A stretch of DNA of 18,734 nt from Willaertia magna (Eukaryota > Heterolobosea > Eutetramitea > Acrasida > Naegleriidae): assembly GCA_902984215.1 (NCBI GenBank), contig CADWAF010000976.1, positions 1 through 18,734 of the forward strand, given 5' to 3'. The translations under genes were made by a program, and so were the position numbers. Positions 8,186 through 15,616 of this stretch are shown here, piece after piece (the stretch's first letter is position 1; each line of letters opens with the position of its first letter). The notes under the pieces are model-generated. The model did no database searches. It saw nothing but the letters and a program-made list of their open reading frames with translations, and was not told the DNA's origin.

Positions 8186-11100
8186 TTATTGATATTGTTG
8201 CCACATGTCTATACCTGGCCCAGTACTTGCAGTAGAATTAGAAGTAGTACTACCATTATCTGTGGCTAAATATTGTAAAGCAAAATCTTGTTCAGAAAGG
8301 GATCGTTGAATTGCAATTTCTTTACAACGTTTCATTCCCTCTTCTATTGCTCTGACAAACTCTTGACCACAAACAAAAGTATCATTATCTATGGTAGCAT
8401 CACCTACAGCACTAACAACTAATAATAATTCATGATCTTCATTCTTCATTTTGAAAGCAATCATATCTTTTTGTTTTTCTTTTAGAATATCCTTATTCTT
8501 TTGTTCAGGAGTTGTAGAGAAAGAAGAAACAGATTCACTATCATCATCTTTCTTACAACCAATGTCAACACCGTTAACTCCCGTACCAACAACATCATCA
8601 GTTGAAACAGATACCATAGCCTTTTCATTATCTTCAGTTACAAATCTACAATATTCAACACCAATAAAAGGATATTCATACTTTATAGTTCTACCAGACA
8701 CTTCTAAAATTGAATCGGAAGTTAATTTAATTAACCTTTTAGTTTTCTTACTAGCACTCTTAAAACGTAAAATATTAAAAGATTGGAATGTAGTACAATG
8801 TTGAGATCTAACAACTGTTTCAAATATATCTTCTAATAAAAGTTCTCTTTCATTCTCAGTATTAACAATATACCTTCTTAATCCAACTTTAGATTTCTTC
8901 TTTTCTTTCTTTTTATCATTCCCAGAAGTAGATGATGTGGATTTAAGATCATCTTGATCTTCTTCATTATCATTATCTAAATGATCATTCTCTGGAAAGA
9001 ATGGAATAATTGGATCACCTCCTTTAACAGTAATTGGTCTAAATCTCATAAGAATTTCTAAATTAGATGGAGGTGCAGATATTTCTTCAATCTCTGATAA
9101 TAATCTTTCATTCTTTATAGCTCTACTCTTAGGGTCAATATTTAGTAAAGACATCATTGTAATCTTTAATAATCTTTCTTGATGTTTACCTTTAGGATTA
9201 ACTTTAATAATCTTATAATGTTTAGCAACATTTAATTTAGATACTTCTGGAATTGTTACTTCACTTTCCTTTTTAAATCCATAATTTATTAATTTAGAAT
9301 AATCATCTAATAATATAATCTTCTTTAAATAATCTTTTTGTTTCTTTTGTATAGATCCTACTTTTAATTTTAAGAAATTCTTAAATATTAATGTTTGAAT
9401 ATTACTTAATGTAGGTCCAGGATGTAGTAGTATTAATTGATATAATTGTCGTTGTTGATTTAATGTAAATAATTTACCTAATTTAGTTAAGAAATACCCT
9501 AAAACATTCTTTGATTGATCTTCAGTTAATGAAATAAAACTTAAATCAATAATTAACATGAATTTTTTAGAATATTCTATACTTTCATTATCTGTATTAT
9601 TATTATTACCACTACCACTAATTGCACTTAAATTATCTGTACTACCACTAGCACCACTATTAACAGAAGCAGTCGGTGTACTTGGTGTAGAATTATTACT
9701 TGTTGTTGTACCAGTATTATTCGTATTGTTGGCAGTAGTAGCTGTACCAGCAGTAGTATTATTACCAGTACTACTGACAATAGTTGTCTTTAAAAACTCT
9801 AAAGAAGGTCTCAATACTTTAATAATATGAAATAAAACGTCACCAAAATCCTTTTCAACATCAATTTCTTTTAATCTTGAAGAAATTAAATAATAAACAG
9901 ATAATTTCTCTTCAGTATTAATAATTGTATTACTTCCTTTATAAAAAAAGAATTTACTTTCCATATTACTTCCATCAATTTTATGTGAATGTTTCCAAAT
10001 TTGATTACAAATCTTATTAAAAATCTTTTCTAATTGTAAAGTAACATTATCTAATAAAGATTCTTCTTCATCTGTAGTATCTCTATGTAAATGATGATTA
10101 GCATTAAAATTAATTGGTTCACCTAATTTATCAATTAAATCAATTAAATGTAAACATGATGATAATATTTTACCTATTGGTTTTAATTGTTTTGTAATTC
10201 CTTCTTCTAAAAAGAATTCAACAATGGAATGTGAATATTCAAAAAATAATTTATAAAATTTATCCAACTCTTTTTTATCAAAATTACTTAAATCAAATGA
10301 TTGTGGATCTACTTTACCATATAATTCTAATTTCTTTTCATATGCTAATAATTGTGTTAATGTCATATTACCTGTACTTATATTACTTAAACTCATATTA
10401 GTATAATCATTATTAGAGGTTAAAACACTATTATTTTCTAATGGATCTGTATAATCTATAATTGACATTAAATATTCTCTCATTATATCTTTCTTTTGTG
10501 TTAAAAAATCATTCATACAAATCATAAATTTCTCCTTATTTCCAAATAAAACATTATTAGCTAAATTTTGTATTACTTTTGTAATTAAAATAAAATTTCT
10601 TTGAGATAATTTTGTTTTCTTTTTTGTCGTTAAATTCAATGCATCAGGTGTAGCAATTGCAGGATTAAAAAATCTTAACATTATATAACCACCAATTAAA
10701 ACAGGAGTATCTAATTGTAAAGAATCACTAACTTGTCCAATATATTTAGCAATTAAACGTAATTCTTTTGGCATTTTAGCAATCACTTCAGGTGACATGA
10801 TTGTTTCTAAGAATTTTGAACTCCACTCTGTTAATTTTTCAATATTCTTTTGTAATGTTAATTCTGGTTCTTTTTCATCTTCAATTTGCTTTGGATCAAT
10901 TTCTAAACTTTTATTTTCTACAATTAATTCATCACATAAGATACCTATTGTAGATTTTAAATATTGATATCCTACATCTCTTACATATAATCCTAATGCT
11001 TTACTTGCTAATGAATTACTTCTAAAGATTGTTGTAGGCATATGTTGATATTTACTAATTTCAAAATGAATTAATTCTTTAATTAATTGTTGACTTTTAT

Positions 11101-11328
11101 TTGTTGTATTTGCTATATCAAGTAATACCTTAGCTTTTTATTTAAATTGATTATTATGGTTAGTAATTATTTTTTTAAAAAAGTGAAATACAAACCTAGG
11201 AAATCAATATCACTGGAAGAAGTAATTTCGGATAGAGCTCTAGCATATTCAGAATGCGATATAACAGTAGATAGAAATTCTCTATATTTCTCTACAAAAG
11301 GATCTATCGTAGATGTTGTTGAAGACAT
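8186..11328 (-). CDS. RasGAP protein with NF1-like Sec14 and PH-like domains
   Basis: The coding parts are 11328-11196 and 11133-8186, giving 1026 residues. The N-terminal third is a RasGAP domain that stimulates GTP hydrolysis on Ras-type GTPases. Its marks are the arginine finger R82 in TTIFRSNSLASKAL and the FLR-type motif LRFFNPAI (197-204), preceded by an LIGGY helix. From about 456 (SVYYLISSRL, then DVLFHIIKVLRPSL) to about 670 is a Sec14/CRAL-TRIO-like lipid-binding fold. It is interrupted at about 498-564 by a Thr/Asn/Ser/Gly tract and resumes at FMLIIDLSFIS (569). A PH-like part follows (about 693-820, with SEIEEI), split by an acidic/Lys loop, then probably a second PH-like part (about 832-983). 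The order GAP, Sec14, PH is that of neurofibromin, but in a far shorter protein. It converges on RTP1; an AATAAA at 8137-8132 may be its poly(A) signal. Confidence 0.9.
9591..9780 (-). repeat. Thr/Asn/Ser low-complexity coding tract
   Basis: Imperfect runs of triplets such as ACT, AAT and GGT encode a Thr/Asn/Ser/Gly-rich insert inside the Sec14-like part of the RasGAP protein. The triplets are varied rather than a pure microsatellite, which suggests an older tract kept at the protein level. Confidence 0.7.
11134..11195 (-). other. RasGAP intron (62 bases)
   Basis: The donor is G|GTTTGT and the acceptor AAAAAG, at phase 1 (G|CT = Ala). It joins DIDFL to AKVLLDIAN, the usual start of a RasGAP fold. 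The reading frame on either side runs into stops without this splice. A nearby alternative acceptor (CTAAG, five bases further) does not keep the frame. Confidence 0.85.
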
Positions 11329-12094
11329 TATGTTTTGTTATTGGTATTGTTGTTGTTATTTGTTTTATAATAATAATACAGTAAAATAATAATAATATTC
11401 AAAAAATAATTATAGTTGATATATAATTATATATCTTTAGAAAATTGTTATATTATAGGAAGAAGAAGAAAAGTAGATGAGAAAAATAATCAAATCTATC
11501 CGTCAGTTATTCTAATCTCTCAGTAAATGGGAAGAAATAAAAAGGCCACTTTTTTTTTGAAAGTGAAAAACTTTTTGCTATCCAAGTTTGTTTTCAGTGG
11601 CAAGACTTGTCTTCTTGTCTAAATGATTTTTTTGAAAAATAAAAGGTGAAAAGACTGTTTGATTTGGACTGTGTCTTGTTGATAAATTAAAGAGGAGAGT
11701 GCTTATTTATTATTTGTTATTGAGCCTCGTGAATATTGTTGTTTTTTGTGTTAACACTTTGTGTTTAAAGTGTGACTATTAGTTGTTTGGGTTACTACAA
11801 CAACGAGATGTCTTTTTTTTCTGCTTCCCCTTCGTTTTAGCTGTCAAATCACAGATCTTTTTCGTTTCTTAAATTTGGGCATGCATTCCTTTTCACTAGT
11901 GAACTCTCAGTACATTGGGAATACTAACAAATTACTGAAGCCTATTCAGCTATTAATTGACAAACTCCAAACACTATATTTTCAGAGTTTTTCACAATCA
12001 CCTTTGCTATCAACATTAACATACAGTCCAAAGCGATGCTGCAACACTAACGCAAAGCAATGTAAAAGTCTTTTTGATTTGACCAACAAAAAAA
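11329..12094. promoter_or_regulatory. RasGAP/TIM44 divergent intergenic region
   Basis: These 766 bases separate two divergent starts, the longest gap in the gene-dense part. The left half is A/T-rich with a TATATAATTATATATC block (about 11419-11434). The right half is less AT-rich and looks like the TIM44 5' leader. It has an inverted repeat ACACTTT/AAAGTGT (11754-11773), a 10-codon upstream ORF (11808-11840) whose end overlaps an acceptor-like pyrimidine tract, and an 89-codon ORF from 11881 that overlaps the TIM44 start. No RNA gene is recognised. Confidence 0.5.
11754..11773. repeat. Inverted repeat in TIM44 upstream region
   Basis: Perfect 7-base arms ACACTTT and AAAGTGT surround the spacer GTGTTT. 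It could be a small hairpin or a paired factor-binding site in the TIM44 upstream region. Its meaning is unknown. Confidence 0.45.
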
Positions 12095-12150
12095 ATGAGA
12101 AAAGTTTTACACGGTTTGGTAAAACAAGGAACACAAAAACTTACCATTAA
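11881..12150 (+). other. Upstream ORF overlapping the TIM44 start
   Basis: This ATG-initiated frame of 89 codons ends 56 bases inside TIM44, in a different frame. Its composition (CAG, CTC, TGC, many Ser/Gln/Asn) differs from the neighbouring genes, and it resembles no family I know. Most likely it is part of the TIM44 5' leader. If the transcript includes it, it would reduce initiation at the TIM44 ATG. A short-lived regulatory peptide or an unannotated small gene is less likely. Confidence 0.35.
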
Positions 12151-13759
12151 ACAAAATCATCCCACCAATATTTTAACAATTTATCAATCTTATAATTTTA
12201 CTACATCCAATAAATTAAATGATAAAGGATTTACAGATTTATTTAAAGACCATATAAAACAACAAATTCAAAATAATGAATCCGTACAAAGAGCACTTAA
12301 AGATTATCAAAATACATATCTTGCTAAAGGTTTAGAGAAAATAAAACCTCAATTTTCTGCAACAAAAGAAGCTATTTCTAAAGGAGCAGCTGCTCTAGAA
12401 ACATCTACCGAGAGGATTTTAGAATCCGATACTATGAAAAGTGTAGGTAGAGCAGTAGATACCGTAGCCAGCACTGTAGATAGTTTTGGATTAAAATATG
12501 TAAAAGGAACAGATAGAGAAATTAAAGGTTCAGAAACAAGAGGAACCGCAGTATTTATTTTCCGTTCAAGATATGCAAGAGAAGCAGATTTAGCAAAAGG
12601 TTATATATATAATCCTTTTACTAGAGCAATAGTTCCTATTATAGAGATTATACCTCCAGAAGAATTAGAAGAAATTATGAATGAAATTAAAGAGAAAGTT
12701 GTTGATAGAAAGCCTTTAACAGAAGAAGAACAAGAATTTTTTGACGATGAGAAAAAAGAACAAGAAAATGAAGAATTAAAAAGATTACTTGCTGGTAAAA
12801 TGCAAGAGTTAAGAGCAAAAGCAGCTGAAATTGGACTTCCTAAATTAAATCCATCTTTTGCTGAAGAAATTAAAATTACACGTGCTAATGCTTTAGTTCC
12901 TTCTGTAAGACATCCTTATTATTTTACAAAAGGATTTAAACCAAAGACTGAACTTTTATTCCAAGAATTAATTCATGACTCTTGTAGTAGAGAACCAAAA
13001 GCATTAGTTTTTAAAATTGGTGTAAGAGTTATGGGGCACGAAAGACATTCTTTAATGTGGGGTAAAATGTGGAGAAAACTCTTTAGACTTATCTATCCAG
13101 AAAGAATTACAGAAACACTTTATGAAATTGATGAGGATGAACCATTAGATTCAGCAGAAGAATTTGCACAAAGATTATTTGCTGAATTAGAGAGAAGAAA
13201 AGAAGAACATGAAAAAGCTTTAAAAAAAACGAAAGAAGGAGATAAGGCAGAAGAAGATATTCAAGATATTTCTGAATTGTCAGAGACAGCATTAGTATTA
13301 CGTGCATTGAAGGCTCGTGATCCTAAATTCAACAAAGATGTATTCTTAAACAATATGGAAACAAATATTATACCTGAAATCTTAATGGCATACTTCTCAG
13401 ATGATACTGATGTAATTAAGAGATATGTTTCTGAATCATGCTTCCGTCAAATTTTCTTACCTAGGATACAAGAAAGATTACACACAAAATTGAAGTTAGA
13501 TGCTAAGGTTTTAAGTGTGAGTGAAACAAATCTATTGACAATTAGACATGATGCAGGTAATCCTTCTCTTGTAATTAGTTGTTCAGTTCAATATATTCAC
13601 TGTGTCAGAAATGAAAAAGGTGAAATTGTAGAGGGTGGTCCAAAAGATATTAGAATGGAAAATCAAATTTGGGTTGTCAAACAAGATGAAACCCAAGAAA
13701 CAGACGATTGGTACATATCAGAAGTATCTATGATGATTGATCCTGTAAAGATTGTGTAA
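12095..13759 (+). CDS. TIM44: Mitochondrial import inner-membrane subunit TIM44
   Basis: TIM44 is the peripheral matrix-side scaffold of the TIM23 presequence translocase; it tethers mtHsp70 to the import channel. The protein has 554 residues. The first 40 or so are basic, Ser/Thr/Asn-rich and nearly free of acidic residues, as in a matrix-targeting presequence. Residues 45-145 are helical and Lys/Glu/Ala-rich, matching the part that binds mtHsp70 and the channel. The C-terminal Tim44 domain covers about 300-554, with the hallmark ARDPKFNKDVFLNNME (407-422) and NIIPEILMAYFSDD (424-437), which bind cardiolipin-rich membrane in studied homologues. It is clearly longer than yeast or human TIM44, mainly through an extra segment at about 150-300. 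The ATG at 12095 follows an A-run. No intron is seen. Confidence 0.93.
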   Translation: MRKVLHGLVKQGTQKLTIKQNHPTNILTIYQSYNFTTSNKLNDKGFTDLFKDHIKQQIQNNESVQRALKDYQNTYLAKGLEKIKPQFSATKEAISKGAAALETSTERILESDTMKSVGRAVDTVASTVDSFGLKYVKGTDREIKGSETRGTAVFIFRSRYAREADLAKGYIYNPFTRAIVPIIEIIPPEELEEIMNEIKEKVVDRKPLTEEEQEFFDDEKKEQENEELKRLLAGKMQELRAKAAEIGLPKLNPSFAEEIKITRANALVPSVRHPYYFTKGFKPKTELLFQELIHDSCSREPKALVFKIGVRVMGHERHSLMWGKMWRKLFRLIYPERITETLYEIDEDEPLDSAEEFAQRLFAELERRKEEHEKALKKTKEGDKAEEDIQDISELSETALVLRALKARDPKFNKDVFLNNMETNIIPEILMAYFSDDTDVIKRYVSESCFRQIFLPRIQERLHTKLKLDAKVLSVSETNLLTIRHDAGNPSLVISCSVQYIHCVRNEKGEIVEGGPKDIRMENQIWVVKQDETQETDDWYISEVSMMIDPVKIV

Positions 13760-13846
13760 AACTAGCCAGTAATTCAATTAATAAAAAATTGGTCAATTTG
13801 ATTTAATTCACATTCTTCACCTTACTTCAAAATATTTAAAAACAAA

Positions 13847-13906
13847 ATGCAAAAAAAGATGAAGCAGCACACTAACAAAATTAAAAAAATTGTCGGAACA
13901 TGCTAA
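13847..13906 (+). other. Upstream ORF overlapping the GPN1 start
   Basis: A 19-codon, very Lys-rich ORF starts at 13847. Its stop TAA (13904-13906) lies just past the GPN1 ATG (13900-13902), in another frame. An ORF ending this close to the main start is a typical arrangement for translational reinitiation control. Whether the transcript begins upstream of 13847 is unknown. Confidence 0.4.
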
Positions 13907-15129
13907 GTGAAAAGGAAGCCAAATTGTTGTTGAAAGAAAGAGAAGAAGCGCTAGGAACGGAATTTGGGGATGAAGGAGAAGTAATGATTGAAGATGATGA
14001 ACAAGATGAAAATGATGAAACAATAGAGAATATTGCTGATAATGAAATACCAACAGTTGAGTTAAGTGAAAATTTACCAGAATATGAACCTTTGCCACTT
14101 TCCGAAAAACCAATAACATGTATTGTCATCGGAATGGCTGGCAGTGGTAAAACAACATTAATGCAAAGAATTAATGCTTATGTCAATGAATTTAATCATC
14201 CTTCTTATATCGTTAATTTAGATCCAGCAGTACTAGATGTACCATACGGTGCTCATATTGATATCAGAGATACAGTTAATTATAAACAAGTAATGAAACA
14301 ATATAATTTAGGACCAAATGGAGGTATTTTAACATCTCTTAACTTATTTGCAACTAGATTTGACCAAGTTGTCCAACTAATTGATAATAAGGCTAGGTAC
14401 GGATTTACCGATAATTCAGAAGGAAAAGAAGAAGAGGATACATCTATGAACAATAATTCCGAAGAAGATAAAAAGAAAAAGTTGGAATATGTATTTGTAG
14501 ATACTCCTGGACAAATTGAAATATTCACTTGGTCAGCTAGTGGTCAAGTTATATCAGAAAGTTTAGCAGCTACCTTCCCTACATGCATTCTGTATGTTAT
14601 TGATACTCCACGTAATACAAGTCCAATTACCTTCATGTCTAATATGTTATATGCATGTAGTATCTTATATAAGACAAGGCTACCTTTCTTAATAGTATTT
14701 AATAAGATTGATGTTGCAAGACATGATTTCGCAAAGACTTGGATGTCTGATTTTGAGGCTTTCCAATTGGCTTTAAATAAGGATGAAAGTTATAGTAGTA
14801 CATTAGCTAATTCTATGTGTTTAGTTTTAGATGAATTTTATGCTAATATTGATTCAGTTGGTGTTAGTGCAATGACAGGTGAGGGAATGGATGAAATGTT
14901 TGAGATTTTGAATAAGAAAGCCAAGGAATATGAAGAAACATATTATAATGAATTAGAAAAGACGAAAAAGAAGAGAGATGAAATTAAATTACAAAAACAA
15001 GAAGAAGAAATGAGAAAATTAGAAATGGACTTTCAACGATTTAATACTTCTTCAAGTGCAAGTAAAAAGAAGAAACAGGATGAAGAAGAGAAAGAATTAC
15101 AAGATTTTTTATCTAAGATAAAACAATAA
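13900..15129 (+). CDS. GPN1: GPN-loop GTPase 1
   Basis: GPN1 (Npa3 in yeast) is a cytoplasmic, shuttling GTPase needed for assembly and nuclear import of RNA polymerase II. The protein has 409 residues with all signature elements: Walker A GMAGSGKT (78-85), the Gly-Pro-Asn loop GPN (138-140), DTPGQ (201-205), NKID (268-271) and SAMTG (323-327). [12 protein letters not shown] and FTWSASGQ are closer to GPN1 than to GPN2 or GPN3. The C-terminal 70 residues are a Lys/Glu-rich coiled coil, as usual for GPN1. Two oddities are an acidic N-terminal extension of about 60 residues before the GTPase fold, and a Glu/Asp/Asn/Lys insert (171-194) between the GPN loop and DTPGQ. It starts 140 bases after the TIM44 stop on the same strand. 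No intron is seen. Confidence 0.96.
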   Translation: MLSEKEAKLLLKEREEALGTEFGDEGEVMIEDDEQDENDETIENIADNEIPTVELSENLPEYEPLPLSEKPITCIVIGMAGSGKTTLMQRINAYVNEFNHPSYIVNLDPAVLDVPYGAHIDIRDTVNYKQVMKQYNLGPNGGILTSLNLFATRFDQVVQLIDNKARYGFTDNSEGKEEEDTSMNNNSEEDKKKKLEYVFVDTPGQIEIFTWSASGQVISESLAATFPTCILYVIDTPRNTSPITFMSNMLYACSILYKTRLPFLIVFNKIDVARHDFAKTWMSDFEAFQLALNKDESYSSTLANSMCLVLDEFYANIDSVGVSAMTGEGMDEMFEILNKKAKEYEETYYNELEKTKKKRDEIKLQKQEEEMRKLEMDFQRFNTSSSASKKKKQDEEEKELQDFLSKIKQ

Positions 15130-15209
15130 ACTGTGTTTAATTATGTTTTTGAATGTTTATTAATGATTATCATAATTTAATGATTGGTGAAAGGAAATTA
15201 ATTTACAAA

Positions 15210-15224
15210 ATGTCTCCTTCCTAA
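15210..15224 (+). other. Five-codon upstream ORF
   Basis: ATG, three sense codons and TAA end 9 bases before the ATG of the next gene. If transcribed, ribosomes would need to reinitiate or scan past it. Confidence 0.3.
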
Positions 15225-15233
15225 ATAAAAAAA

Positions 15234-15611
15234 ATGTTTGGACATTATTTCACAAGCCGAACTTGGCAGTCAACAAAAGGGAGGAACGTCATCGGATTTA
15301 CACTTCATCAAGTAGTTATAACGTCTATTCTTTTTATATTTACTTTTATTACTAACGGAATAAATTCACAACTATCATCTAATGCCACTGCTCCTTCCAA
15401 TGGTACATTGGTAGATTATAATTTATATTATTCCACAATAATACCCATTTCAATTATTGGTTTTTTTAGTTTATTAGTTTTTTTATTTACTTTTATTTCA
15501 TTATTATTTACATGTTTTAAATATTTTAAATTAAAGAATCCTTTTAAAAAGAATAATACACAATTATTACAAAATGATTTTACAATGCAGGATGATCTAT
15601 TAGTTCATTAA
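15234..15611 (+). CDS. Small membrane protein of unknown function
   Basis: This 125-residue protein matches no family I recognise. It has a basic N-terminus (residues 1-18), a hydrophobic segment (about 25-42) that could be a signal peptide or membrane anchor, and a short polar loop with two N-glycosylation sequons (N50-A-T and N56-G-T). A strong membrane helix (about 68-95) follows, then a Lys-rich patch (about 100-107) and a polar tail. The best reading is a small secretory-pathway membrane protein with a lumenal or extracellular loop of about 25 residues. Codon choice resembles the neighbouring genes, which supports a real gene. Its stop is only 5 bases from the stop of the convergent RING/LON gene. 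A missed upstream exon cannot be excluded. Confidence 0.7.
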   Translation: MFGHYFTSRTWQSTKGRNVIGFTLHQVVITSILFIFTFITNGINSQLSSNATAPSNGTLVDYNLYYSTIIPISIIGFFSLLVFLFTFISLLFTCFKYFKLKNPFKKNNTQLLQNDFTMQDDLLVH

Positions 15612-15616
15612 TTGTG

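Noticed and set aside
8451..8804. 117-codon frame on the + strand
   Set aside because: It lies antisense to the conserved C-terminal part of the RasGAP protein and has no recognisable domain.
9558..9830. 90-codon Leu/Val-rich frame on the + strand
   Set aside because: It is the antisense of the Thr/Asn/Ser tract of the RasGAP gene, and the hydrophobic composition is a by-product of reading those triplets backwards.
13107..13307. Minus-strand frame opposite TIM44
   Set aside because: It is antisense to the TIM44 C-terminal region, with no domain and no initiation context.
13817..14129. Minus-strand frames opposite the GPN1 N-terminus
   Set aside because: They are opposite strongly supported GPN1 coding sequence; their Ser- and Leu-rich composition reflects antisense reading of acidic codons.
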